Shown: positions 45,596-56,434, numbered from the stretch's first letter. The stretch is 64,000 nucleotides of DNA from Vombatus ursinus (GCF_900497805.2 NW_020954630.1:5197864-5261863); one strand, 5' to 3'. The notes: generated by a model not told the origin, from the sequence alone. Translations and numbers: made by a program.

Positions 45596-45829
45596 CCTCC
45601 ATCCCCCTTTTCTCCCCCTTTGCCTCAGGTCAGTCATAGAGAGAATGGAATCAAAAGCAAAGACATGAGACAAAGCATTGCTTTCCTTTTACCTCCTAAT
45701 CCTGAAATATTTCTGCCTTGTGCTCTTTTTCTTTCTGCTATTTTTCCCTGGAGCTCCACCCTTTTATCTAACTCTTCAGGTGAACAGGGAGCTTTTCCTT
45801 TCTCCAAGCATCCTCTGGGTGGTGTAGCT

Positions 45830-46036
45830 TAGGTGAGCTAGAGCACCTGCCTTGGCAGCAGGAAAACCTGAGTTTGAATCCTGTCTCAGATATTTATTAG
45901 CTGGGCAAGTCACTTATTAGATGGGCAAGTCAGTCACTTAACCCTTCTAAGCTTGTTTCTTCATCTGTAAAATGAGGATATTGAATTTAATGGCTTCAAA
46001 GATCCTTGTCAGCTCTAAATCTATAATCCAATAATG
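45830..46036 (+). repeat. MIR3/THER2-type SINE with internal tandem duplication
   Basis: GTGAGCTAGAGCACCTGCC head, CTGAGTTTGAATCCTGTCTC, then TTAG(C/A)TGGGCAAGTCA twice (45897 and 45917), then TCATCTGTAAAATGAGGATA and the tail. Confidence 0.8.
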
Positions 46037-46122
46037 TCAATTATCTAGTATTTATTGTGTACCTATTAATCGCAAATCAAGTCTGAGATACTGCTAGGGA
46101 CACTCAAAAATGTAACACAATC
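46037..46122 (-). repeat. L2 LINE 3'-end fragment
   Basis: CTAGTATTTATTGTGTACCT and GATACTGCTAGGGACACTC on plus. Confidence 0.5.
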
Positions 46123-47427
46123 ACTAATATTTCCTGCCTACAGCATTAAATATTTGCTCCTCTGTATTGCTAACTGTATTCAGGAATTATTAAAAGAGTT
46201 AACACATTGTGGATCAATCACAGGAGGATTTGGCTAAACTGTTTTGGGCCTGTACAACCTTTCAGGATTACAAGGTCCATATTTGCTACCTGCAGGGGAA
46301 GGACTCAGTTGCTTCTCTTTAGAAGCTGGAAATAATTTCTCCCAGCATCCTACTCAAGCATTGCTTTCTAAACAGAGGGATTTTCTTCTGTGTTTGGACC
46401 TCGGGGCAGGTGAGAAAGGAGAGATTGTGCACAATCTTTTTTTTTTATAGGAAGGAGTCTTATTAAATTAGTAAATGGTAACAAGACAAGTACACTTTCT
46501 GTCCCCTAAAAACCCCAGAACCTAACTCAGATTTTAGGGAAGGTGTGATGTGTGTCAAATATATTTATGATTTTGAGTGGCATAGCTAGGTCTAGCCCTA
46601 GGCAAAATTGTGAAGTAGGTGAAGTTTATCTTTGAAATCTTCCCAACATTCTGCTTCCATCCCCAGAAACCCATCGCAAGTTGCACGCTTGTTTAGCTGG
46701 CTGTCAGTTAGTCCCAGCTGAAATGTTAACTGATCATTAAGATATTAGTTGATGATGACTTAGGGTTTCACCCCTCCAAGGGGTATCTTATTTTACTGAG
46801 GAGATTCCTAAAGACAGAAAAGCCTTTAACACCCAAAGAAATTGGCAATGTAATGTGGTATGGCATTTATGACCAATGAGGCCATTTATTGTAAGATTTG
46901 TGGATAGAGAGAAGTACTGTGGGTGTCAACATTTGAGAAAGCTCATCTTGCCATCCTTCCTCTCTCCTCTTCCGCCCCCAAAAAAAACCACTCTTCTGTT
47001 TGTTTGTTTTTGCCCCTTGTTCCCAGGATAACTCAGATCTGTCTGTCCTAACAAGATCGGCCAGGCTGCCCCATACCAAAATGCTTTCTGGAAGGGGATG
47101 TAACCTTCAGGTGAGCTGTTCTTGTGAGACAGCAGTGATCTAGCAAAGACTCCACAGAACACCTCTGAAAAGTTGCCAACACCTAGGCCTTCAGAATGCT
47201 TAACATGAAGCATATGAACTGCTTTCCTTCATCTTGAATGTTAAATGTTAATTTGATAAGGAAGAGGTTTCAAACTGAGATTAAGGTGACAGTTCTTTCT
47301 ACTTCCCCCATCAACACCTCCAGCCAAGTCCAAAAAATATATAGACCCTTTCAAAATAACGACCAAAAAATGTCTGGGGATGGGAGAAAAGGGGCTCCTA
47401 TCCAACTTAAAGTGTCATATTTTTATT
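46123..47427. other. Non-coding stretch
   Basis: About 1.3 kb, no repeat recognised. Short open frames at 46867-47213 have no family signature. Confidence 0.4.
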
Positions 47428-47640
47428 AGGATCATAAGATTTAGACCTGGAAGGAAGGTCATCTTATGGGATGGACACAAAGGATTATAGACCTTGAGCT
47501 GTAGGAGACCTTAGAACTATCTCGTCCAATTTGTGAATTTTACAAATGAGAAAATACCCACACAGAAGTACAATAACTTGCCCAAGGTCATACCAAGTAG
47601 TAACCTGCCAACTCAGTCCTCTTTCCACTACCTTTTGATC
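47428..47640 (-). repeat. MIR3/THER2-type SINEs
   Basis: A short tail fragment (47428-47462) then a copy with ACCTTGAGCTGTAGGAGACC, CTCGTCCAATTTGTGAATTT and ACTTGCCCAAGGTCATACC on plus. Confidence 0.65.
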
Positions 47641-47737
47641 AGCAGAAATCTTGATATTCCCTCTTCTATTTTTTTATAACAAAACAACAAATTTGAATGC
47701 TCATTTTCATATGAATATAAAGTAAGAATCCTGTATA

Positions 47738-47852
47738 CTACTGCCAGTGTGACCTTGAGCAAATCCACTCAGCTTCCTCCATTGTCAGAAAATGAAGTGG
47801 TTGTATTAGATGAGCGCTTTCAAATTTAGATCTATGATCCTATGACCTTAAG
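47738..47852 (+). repeat. MIR3/THER2-type SINE 3' part
   Basis: CCAGTGTGACCTTGAGCAAA and TTTAGATCTATGATCCTATG. Confidence 0.7.
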
Positions 47853-48264
47853 TGATGGTACAAAAGTGAAGAAATAATGATCTTTGGAAAGAACCTTGGG
47901 TTAAGCATAAATGTAGAGGCTATGGGAAAGTTGCAAAAGTACTAAAAGCCTTTCTAGTACTAAAAAAAATTTCCTGGATTGTGCATCCGTGTCCCGAGTA
48001 TTAAGAAATTGTCCCTTGAGCTAAAACTCTGGAATGGGGTTGAAAAACCCAGGGATGGCACAAGACAAAGAGCCCCTACCTACCCATCAAGCTTGGATGG
48101 GATTACCTTGCATAACTTTTTTCTCTCTAAGCCTTCTAATGTGATTGGCTCCTCAAGAGGGGCTGGACTGAGCTGGTTTCGGAAGGGCAGTAGGTTATAG
48201 TACAGATACTGTATTGTGTGAACATTCTGATGTGGGAGTAGGGATAGTCAAAAACTTTTAAGGA

Positions 48265-48462
48265 CAATGCTGGAAAGATCACTGGCTCTGGAGTCAGACC
48301 CGGGTTCCTATCCTATCTCTTCACTGAAGACCTTTAGTCAATCCCTTGAACCAAATTTGGGCCTCATTTTCATCATCTATGAAATGGGGGCTGTTGGGCT
48401 GATGGCCTTGGACTAATAACTTCTGAAAACCCTTCTAGTCCTAGGTCTATGATACTATGACC
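48265..48462 (+). repeat. MIR3/THER2-type SINE (last before the CpG island)
   Basis: GCTGGAAAGATCACTGGCTC, CCTCATTTTCATCATCTATG and TCTAGTCCTAGGTCTATGAT. Confidence 0.75.
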
Positions 48463-48840
48463 AGACTGATTTTACTTCCACGGAGTCAAGCTAAACTTCT
48501 TTGAGGCACAAAATGGATTCTGAGCAGGTTTCTGTGTTTAAAAACCGGGATTTTCCAGCAAATAATACCCAGTGGAGAAAATCTCCACTTGGGTGCCCAC
48601 TTCCTTCCCCTGCAGTGCATCCCCACTTCAGCCATCCATCTCTTCCTGCTCACTTTAACCACTTTCCTTGGACAGTTGGCCTTTGAAGATAACCATTTTC
48701 TTCCAGGCTCCAATTTACCTTTCTCCCTCCCCCTTCCACCTGCTCTCTCACATCCCTCTGTCCAGGGATCGATGCTGCTGTTTGTTGGTCAGTGGTCTGG
48801 GTCAGGAGGGCACTTGATGAATGGGTCAGATGTCCAGCCA
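48463..48840. other. Repeat-free flank upstream of the CpG island
   Basis: Unique sequence with rising C+T content. Possible proximal regulatory DNA of the DPP6-S promoter; no specific site is claimed. Confidence 0.45.
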
Positions 48841-48871
48841 GCGACATCCACCTAAGGACGCTTGGGGAAAG

Positions 48872-48894
48872 TTTCGCGGACGTGGCTGACGTAA
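48872..48894 (+). promoter_or_regulatory. E2F-like and CRE/ATF-like sites at the upstream edge of the CpG island
   Basis: TTTCGCGG (48872-48879) resembles an E2F site, and TGACGTAA (48887-48894) resembles a CREB/ATF or C/EBP-ATF composite site. They are 7 bases apart. Both contain CpG and sit inside the island. These are motif matches only; binding is not shown. Confidence 0.4.
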
Positions 48895-49216
48895 CTTTCC
48901 CCGATGTCTCTCGCCCACCTTCGCGCCCCCATCACTCTCTGCCCTACTCCCCGCTTCCTTCCCACCGCCAGAGGAGTGGGAGCCACACACAGAGCTACCC
49001 GGGCTCTGCCAGCCAACTGGGAGGCTAAGCTTTGAGAACGAGCCCGGGAGAGGTGCGAGGAGGGCAGCGCAACGCCAGGCCTCTCGCGGCTCACCTCTGC
49101 CGCGCTGCTCTGGGGCTCGCGGCTAGGGTCAGGCTCCCTCCCTGTCCACCCTCCCCTTCAGTCGCTCAACCCGGTGCGTGGCTCCCGAGCACAAGGAGGC
49201 TGAGCTGGCGGCTGGG

Positions 49217-49226
49217 GCATGCGCCG
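49217..49226 (+). promoter_or_regulatory. NRF1-like site
   Basis: GGCATGCGCC matches the GCATGCGC core that NRF1 binds in CpG-island promoters. It lies near the downstream edge of the island, about 400 bases before the start codon, where a transcription start would be plausible. Confidence 0.4.
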
Positions 49227-49450
49227 TGGCGCCCACTGGGGTAGGCAGAAGGAGGGGAGGGGGGAGGTAGGACCACATCACTCGGGCTGTCTTTCCAGCC
49301 CCGAGCTGCCAGTTGCTGGTTGCCAAGCAGTTATCATTGTTTCTGTGGCGATTGCAGAGGCAGTTGCTAATTGGAGAAGCCCCACTAAGCAGCAGCATCT
49401 TCCCTTCTCTCTGCACTTTGCGTTTTAAAGCAAGAGACCTAGGCTCGCCT

Positions 49451-49473
49451 CCCCACCCCCACCCCACCCCCCC
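49451..49473 (-). promoter_or_regulatory. G-quadruplex motif (minus strand) / i-motif (plus strand)
   Basis: The plus strand reads C4-A-C5-A-C4-A-C7, so the template strand carries four G-runs of four or more with single-base loops, an ideal quadruplex motif. It lies about 150 bases before the start codon, in the probable leader. Confidence 0.7.
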
Positions 49474-49511
49474 TCTTTTGAGGGAAGAAAAATTGCACTG
49501 GGATTTATTTC

Positions 49512-49528
49512 ATGAAGTGATGGACTGA
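49512..49528 (+). other. Two overlapping minimal upstream ORFs
   Basis: ATGAAGTGA (49512-49520) and ATGGACTGA (49520-49528) each encode two residues then stop, and share one base. They sit 96 to 112 bases before the DPP6-S ATG. If transcribed they could reduce or delay initiation at the main ORF. Whether they lie in the mRNA depends on the unmapped cap site. Confidence 0.55.
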
Positions 49529-49623
49529 ATAACTCCTCATTGCCTCCTTGGACTTTGGTGCCACCAAACTCACCGTTAATTCCTACCTGCCCCTCTGGTA
49601 GTGAGCACCCTGGAAAGGAGAGC

Positions 49624-49680
49624 ATGACTACGGCTAAGGAACAAAATGCACCAGGAAAATCAGTGCAACAGCAGGAACAG
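49624..49680 (+). CDS. DPP6: DPP6 short isoform (DPPX-S), first coding exon
   Basis: Codes for MTTAKEQNAPGKSVQQQEQ, the complete cytoplasmic N-terminus specific to the short isoform of dipeptidyl-peptidase-like 6. From memory the human form is MTTAKEPSASGKSVQQQEQ, so 16 of 19 residues agree. DPP6 is a catalytically dead DPP-IV relative with one transmembrane segment. It binds Kv4 channels, moves them to the surface of neurons and speeds their gating; alternative first exons give L, K, E and S isoforms. The ATG has A at -3 (GAGAGCATGA), and an in-frame TGA at 49513 with no in-frame ATG between them fixes the start. The exon ends CAG|GTAAAT in phase 0, as expected before the common exon that starts ELVGSNPP. 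The donor has A rather than G at +5, so it is only moderately strong. The transmembrane and extracellular exons lie beyond the window. A CpG island about 300 bases upstream supports a true promoter exon. Confidence 0.93.
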
Positions 49681-49701
49681 GTAAATGCTGGCTTTTGGAG
49701 A

Positions 49702-49710
49702 ATGTGTGTA

Positions 49711-49778
<68 letters not shown>

Positions 49779-49790
49779 AGAGAGTGAGAG
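49702..49790 (+). repeat. (TG)n(AG)n compound microsatellite next to the DPP6-S donor
   Basis: TG repeats (with one TA) run from 49702 to 49730 and pass directly into AG repeats to about 49774, then a degenerate purine tract. It begins about 20 bases after the splice donor. In the transcript it would be a GU-rich block followed by an AG-rich block. Confidence 0.95.
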
Positions 49791-52343
49791 AAAGATTACA
49801 TATGAATATATATAATATATACATACATTTACATGTATATTAATATTCCAAGTTGTAGGACAGTATTTCCTGAATGATTTGTGTGAGAAATACTGGGAAA
49901 CCCTGAACTGCCACCTGAGTCACAAAGCTGTGCGGAGTGATGAAGTGTGGAGTGCACCTGGGGTCTGCCTTGCTCTCTCCCCACCTTCTATTTTTAACAG
50001 ATCCCATGGCTTTATCAATAATGCATAGGCATGGTGAGCATCTGCTACAGTCCACTCAATGTATTGGTATCTTTGGACATAGGCCCCATCTCCTTCAAAC
50101 CTTTTGGTTTTTTGCATTTGTGAGTTTAGAAAGGTTTTTCAACTACTTTGTAATGATGCCCAGGAAAGAAAAAAAAAAAGGAGGGTGGGGGAGATGGCAG
50201 AAATTTCAGCATACAGGTCATTCAACAAGACTTTAATTTGGTGTGCCAACACAAGTCAAAAGAAAATGCACGTGATAGGTCGAAAGGACTTTGTTCTTTT
50301 CATCTATTCCCCTCCTTCTCTCTTTTCTTTTTTTTTTTGAGTATCCTTCAAATGTATTAGCCCATTGGTGTTGTTCATTATGGACTTATAAAGGAGCAGA
50401 AACTTTCCCTTGTAGAAGACATGACAGGTGTATCATTAGGTCCAGGTGACATCCATTTCTAGAAAGGGAGGAAGCTTTTCCTAGGACTGCTGAGTTACAG
50501 CTGAGTACTGCAATGGTACTTTTGTGTGGCAGTGAGATAGAAGCCTAATTCTAACAGGAATACCTCCACCATATGCAGTCTCGGAGTCTTTGGGGAAATA
50601 AAGGTGAATAGGTAGGGGATTTTTTTTTCATTTATATACGCATTATAATAATTCCCTCCTTAAGAGACTCAAGGAGTTCTTATCTTTTAATCACTGCTTA
50701 GTTCACCTCAGGCAGATCATTAAAATAGATCCTCTGAGACACGAATAGATTCGCAAAATAGTTTGTCCAAATCTAATAGATCAACAGCATAAGCTATTTG
50801 TCCCTATTTATTTTCACTTGTTATCTTACAGTATTTGGGGGAAAGGGGAAGGTTTAGAAGGGGAAAAGGAGACATCTGGAGTTAGGGAAAGGGAAGAGGA
50901 TCCCTGGGGCACTAGCTAATAAAATCCTTTTGTAAAGGGAATGTAGGAAGATAACTTTGAAACAGTATTTGGTGTGAAGAAACAGATTCCTCTCAAATCC
51001 TCAAAGTGTTTTTTTTTTTAATTAAAAAGAAGAGAGAGAGAACATTCATGTTATTATAATTTGTTCACTGTGTGGGAAGAGTATAAATGTAAAATGGGGG
51101 GTTCCTTTTGGAAGGAGATGGAAAAAGAGGTAGTATATAAGTATGTGATTTAGCCTAAGGGTTAATATTCACCAGAGCTCTCTAGGTGTAAAATCAGTAC
51201 AAGTTGTGTGTGTGTGAAGTGTCTTTTTTTTCTTGTTTTTAGAGAGTTTTGATGAGTGTTTCTCAACTAAAGAATTGTTACTACCCTAAGTTGCCAATCC
51301 AGAATTTATTCAGTGTCCTTTCACTATCCTTTTGCTGTTTTCTTCATATAATAGAACATTAAATAAATGTGTATCAGGCTTATGGACTTGTACTAGGTCT
51401 TAAGTAGTTTTCATGGCCATGTGGCAGACTTAATAATTATGAAAAGAACACACTGAATCCTTAGCGATGATTGTAAGTATAAAACCTAGTATGTGTCAGG
51501 AGCAGGGAAGATGAATGCCCAGTCAGTATTTAAAAGTTATCTGTTTGGGGGTACCATTTATTATCATTTGTCAAATGTACAAAGCCAGTAAGATGGAACT
51601 GGTGAAATGAAGGGGAAAGGGGCATATGGCACATTATATTCTAGTCTTATAAATATTTGTTTGGTTACCTTCAGGTTTTTTTTTCCCCACCTGAACCTAT
51701 TTAAATCATGTCTGACTTCTGGGATAAAACTGGAGATGAAGGGACTATTGTGGCTAAGAAGAGCAGATTTAGAAGCAGCTGCTCCTGTCACAGGAGATAT
51801 GAATGTCCCTTTCTTATGTTCCTCACTATGGCATCATCTTGACTCTGAGGACTTTACATGGCCCTATGACTGATGTATATCTTTATCCTTGTTAACTTAA
51901 GGCTAAACAGCAAGGTCTAACAACAATGCTGCTATAAAGGAAACCTAGTCAACAGGAGGAGAAAGGTTTCCTAGTTGAAGTGTATACCTAGGGGGGAAGG
52001 AGGCATAGACAGTCTTAAGAGCTTGGAGCAAAGGCTCACCCTCATTGCTATCAAAATGTTGGATTGTGAAGTTCTGAAAGAAATCAGTTTCTTGAAAAAT
52101 TCCTCTGCTCACATTTATATTTGTTAATCTTGTTGGTGTTTTAAACATGTATTTATAATTTGTTTAGATGCTGATATAGTAATGGACCCTTATATTAAGT
52201 AGTTTGTTTCATAGTTAATAACTGGCCCTGGGAACTGGGCCATTGGTCTAGCTAAATGAAGGCTTCTTCCAGACCAGATTTGTTCTTAAAGGAATATTGA
52301 TTTCATTTACTGTACTATAATGAGGAAAGATATTTCTGATTTC
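49791..52343. other. Intronic, no recognised interspersed repeat
   Basis: About 2.5 kb after the microsatellite with only A/T runs (50170, 50329, 51009) and a short AG run. Candidate for intronic regulatory DNA of DPP6. Confidence 0.5.
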
Positions 52344-52410
52344 ATTGAGGGAGGGAAGGAAAGAAGGAAGGAAGAGAAAGAAAGGAAAAAAAGAAAAAGA
52401 AAGAAAGGCA
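52344..52410 (+). repeat. Purine (GAAG/GAAA)n tract
   Basis: AGGGAGGGAAGG then AAAGAAAGAAAGG-type units. Confidence 0.9.
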
Positions 52411-53549
52411 GGCCTGTGATTGGTATTTACTTAGTTATATGGCTGCCTCAAATCATTAAGCCTTCTCAAAAATGAGACTAGTCAACTACAATGGCACCTC
52501 ATACCCAGGCACTGTGATCAATTACTCTACTAGAGTTTGAGCTATTTATCCCCATTAGTCTTTTCTAATTGTTATTTGGATACTAATAGCCCTCAGTACT
52601 TTTTCACAAGTAATGGATAAGAAAGTGAAAGCTTACCTGTCCTTACCAGTGGATAGCCTAGCCTATGTAAGGCAGGTAGCAGTAATTTTTGTAGACCAAT
52701 GGTTATAGCAAAATAATAAAGAAAAATCGATAGTAATGTGAACCTATTTATTATATCTTCTGAATAGTTAGTGTAGCTTCCTCCCCCTCCCAATTTATGA
52801 TGTCTAAAAATCAGTCATAAAAAGGGAAAGAAATGGATACAATTAATCTGCACAATATTATACTCACTATAAATAAGTATCAGAATTGAGGGGTGGAGGT
52901 ATTCATGTAATCCATCCTTTTTTTTTTGAGAGGGTAAAATTCATGTTCAGGTAAAGGATTAACAAATTTGTAGTTTGAAGGAAAAAATATCCTTTTAAGA
53001 TAAAAGCGTTTGGTAAATTGAATTCTTCCTTTGGTATTTAAATGAATTTGACCATCCAGATTCCCTTTGGCAAAAGATAAATTAGCACTGGACAACTTTA
53101 TGTATTGTCATGTATACTGACTGAAGAGTGGGAGCTGTAGATAATTTGGTCATTTGAATTGAAAGTGTGTTCTCATTGGGGAATTAAAATAGCCTGTGGA
53201 TCAATGCCTTGAGAGACAAATTAAGGATTTTTTTTTAAGTACACTTGTTTTAAAATATATTATCCTCATTCCCAATGATATAAAACTGAAAAGCAGAGTT
53301 AAGAAATGTTATCTAGGGTAAGTGGGGTAAGAAAGATTAATATTTCATAATTCTAACATACCACAGTCGATTCCTATTTCATATTTCTCAGAAAGAGATG
53401 TAAAATATTGTTCAGGAATGAATTTGTAGTGGCATACTTATGCATATGCTGAATATTTTTAAAATGGGAATGGGAGAATGCTTCTGAATAATTTGAATGA
53501 GAAGCTAGTGCAAGTTTATGGGACTGAAAAGTGCCAAGATCTCTTGAAG
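52411..53549. other. Intronic stretch without recognised repeats
   Basis: AT-rich; no gene or named repeat. Confidence 0.45.
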
Positions 53550-53815
53550 TTGGCCATCTCTGACAGTTGGAAGAGACCTTGAGAGGTCATCTTTATCCAT
53601 CTTCCTGTCCAAGGGAAAGGCTATATTCTTGACAAATAAGACTTTTTCTTCTCTAAAGGACATTCACAGAAGTATCTTCTATGAAGAATTCTCTTCTTGC
53701 TAGTGTCTGTTGCCCATTCCAGTGTTTAACCCTATCAACAAATTCCTCCATGTGGCTAACATAAATTCTTTATGCTGCCACATTAAGGCAATGTCCTTTG
53801 CTTCTTTTCTTCAGA
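53550..53815 (-). repeat. L3/CR1-like LINE fragment (tentative)
   Basis: TTGGAAGAGACCTTGAGAGG, GTTGCCCATTCCAGTGTTTA and AACAAATTCCTCCATGTGGC on plus resemble the complement of the CR1/L3 3' region. Confidence 0.45.
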
Positions 53816-54884
53816 TATAAAAACAAAACAACAAAAGAGCCAGTTTCAGTCCTCCCTATGACAGCTCACATGAACAAGATTCACTTGTCTCTCCTACACA
53901 AATTTAGATTTATTGTTCCTTTCACCTTCTGCATAAGTACTGCTAGATATTCTGGGTGTCCTCTGAGCCACTCCCAAATCCTCTACCTCTTTTAAATTAA
54001 GAAACTTAGACCATGGTACTGATTACTAAGACAAATTATATGTCTAGACATTTAAAATGATAACTCCACTAAAGCATTGGATATATTATGCTTGCCAGAG
54101 TCTCTCCCATTAATAGAATTAGTCACCATTGGTAGGGCTCTCTATCTTTGACACTTAAGTAATCTGAAGGTTGCACATGCCTTGTTTAAGAGGGGAATGG
54201 CTTGAGGCAACACAAATTAAGTGAGATGTAGGATTAGGAAGAAGAAAGTGTTGAATGTGTATCAAGGGTCTAATGAAAATAAGAGCTTTTAAATTGTTTC
54301 TCAGTTTTCCAAAAGAATTGGAGACCATTTTGAATTTAGAAAAATTGTAAGGGAACAATTATCAGTAAGAGAAAAATTACATGAGCATAAATATAGGTAG
54401 AGATATGATGTGAATAACCTATATGGTCTCACTTTTTTATAACTTACATGATTTGTGTAGTTGTCTTCAATTATTTTTGGGGATTCATAATTGAGAATTT
54501 ATGAAGTCAAAAACTGAAACTTTGAAAGTTTGAAGAAGAGTATTAGAAGAAAAAATGTATATAAATATCTGTAGTAGAACTGAATATTGAAATGCCAAAG
54601 CAGACTTCACTATGGGAAAGTCAGTCACATTCTGAGGACACAATGTAGGTTGAATCGTGAAGACATGAAAAGAGAAGAGTAGAGTTTATGTCCTAGAAAG
54701 AGAATGTCTGTGATAGGGGTCTCAAATCTTTTTCACGTGAGGAGGAAACTAGTTGTTTTGTTTTTGCTTTTCCATTTCCTTGGAGACCTGGGATCATTAA
54801 GACGAGATAGAGTGGAATATTGATGGCTTAATCATGGAGTGGAGACAGGATTGTGTGGAACTCAAGTGAATTCTATGCACATTT
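53816..54884. other. Intronic stretch without recognised repeats
   Basis: No gene or named repeat seen. Confidence 0.4.
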
Positions 54885-55625
54885 TTTTAAGTACCAACTG
54901 TGTTGCAGTCATTGTGCTACACACTGAGAGTAGAAAGACAAAAATTCTAGGGAAGATTGGAGGAAATAAACATGTACAAAGTTAAAAAAATTAGAGAACG
55001 TGTGAAAGAAAATAGGAAGTAATTGGGAAGAAAGGGCACTGGAAAATGGAAGGAATCATTGACTTAGCCCTTGACTTAGAAGAAACTAGGGTCTCTAGGA
55101 GGGAGTGAATTACAAATATGGGGGCCAGCCAATGCAAAGGTGCAGGGACTGGAGATGAAATATAGAAGAGATTGGAAGTAGGGTAGTTAGGCTGAAACTT
55201 AGAGTCTCTGAAAGGGAATAACGTTCCATTAGACTGTGAAGGACATTAAGAGTCAAATAAATAGTTGTTTTTTTTTTTTAATGCTGAGACAATAATGATA
55301 GAGAAATAGAGACAATAGGTACCATTAGAACTTCATAAATAAACAAGTGTCATGGTCAGACCTTTGCTTTACAAATATTGGCTATATTGAAACTATATTG
55401 GAGGGAAAAGGGACTTGAGAGAAGGAAACCAGTTAGGAAACTAGGTGAGAAAGACCTGAACTAGAGTAGTGGTCAGGTGATAAAAGGCAAAAGGGATGAA
55501 TATATGAAATGGAGTGGAAGATATTAATATCACAGTTTCTGGAGGTGGACTAGAGAAGGCTAACCTATCCAACCTGTTAGTTCTAATGAAGAGAGACATG
55601 ATACTAGCAGCTAACCTGAACATCT
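54885..55625 (-). mobile_element. L2 LINE 3' region
   Basis: TGTGTTGCAGTCATTGTGCT, CCAGCCAATGCAAAGGTGCA, GTCATGGTCAGACCTTTGCT and AAACCAGTTAGGAAACTAGG on plus follow the L2 complement. A T-run at 55268-55280 interrupts it. Confidence 0.65.
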
Positions 55626-56434
55626 AGGAATTAAAATATTGATGGCCAAAAAGATCAACTAGATTGGGGAATTCTTTCTTCTTCTAGGATAGAAAATCCT
55701 TTAGTCAAAATTAATCAAATACAGCATAGTGAACAAAAGCATCTGTTGGTTGAGTTGTGTAGAATCTAGATAATTAGGGACCCTTTCCTCCTCATGTCAA
55801 TTTGCTCCCACTTTAAAAAAAAACAATATTCTTTGAGCACAGTGAATCTAGACATTATGTGGCCCGAGTTCACCAAATAATTAAAGATGGTCTGTAACTC
55901 TGTCGACTTATTTTTCCCTATACTCTATTTAATATCTTTTATTGAATTATATTTTAATAGAATGGCATTGAACTTAATCTTAATAACAGATTTTCAGTGC
56001 TGGAGATAGGGAGGAGTAACTAATGAAGACTCCCAAATGAGGAAGCTAACACCCTCAAATGAAGAATAGAGAAGGATCTGAGAAGTTGTGAATGATGTAG
56101 GGTATGTTTCATTAACCTTCACCAAAGGTTCCTTGAACCTCAGTTTTACAAGTAAAAAATGTTAGGATGCTAATCACTTACAGTAATGAACAGTCACTTG
56201 GTTTCTGGCTCATTGGGAATTGTATCATTATTTTTTATGGTAATGAGCCATGCTTGCATTTGACAGGCTCATATTTGAAGATGAAATAAAGCAATATCCC
56301 ACACCTACCCCAATCCTAACCCTCTCTGAGAGGAAGAGAGGGTAAAGTATATCTGCATAACTTGTGTTTTAGAAACTAATCAAAAGAGTAGGGTTTTTTT
56401 GGAGGGAGTGAAGTTCCAAGGTTATTGAGAGGTA

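Larger units (their letters stand above)
48841..49310 (+). promoter_or_regulatory. DPP6: CpG island promoter of DPP6-S
   Basis: About 35 CpG dinucleotides fall in roughly 400 bases, against almost none in kilobase-long flanks of AT-rich DNA. The region has many CGCG, GCCGCG and CCCGG clusters and no canonical TATA box. It ends a few hundred bases before the DPP6-S start codon, so it is the likely promoter of the short isoform. CpG density is highest from 48855 to 49235. Confidence 0.85.
49311..49623 (+). other. DPP6: Probable DPP6-S 5' leader (transcription start unresolved)
   Basis: This stretch lies between the CpG-island core and the start codon. It contains a TTTTAAAG motif near 49424-49431 that could act as a weak TATA-like box, a C-rich tract at 49451-49473 and two tiny upstream ORFs at 49512-49528. 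No splice acceptor-like tract precedes the exon closely, which suggests an unspliced leader, but the cap site cannot be placed from sequence alone. Confidence 0.5.

Noticed and set aside
45324-45668. 114-codon plus-strand open frame
   Set aside because: Cys-Val and Tyr-Ile repeats are a translation of the TG/TATG tract.
49129-49467. 112-codon minus-strand open frame across the CpG island
   Set aside because: GC-rich islands lack stop codons by composition; low-complexity Gly/Arg/Leu content and no start context or family.
49540-49731. Longer frame that extends DPP6-S upstream to a TTG and through the donor
   Set aside because: It needs a TTG start and reads into the TG repeat. The ATG at 49624 is the first in-frame ATG after a stop at 49513, and the exon ends at the GT donor at 49681.
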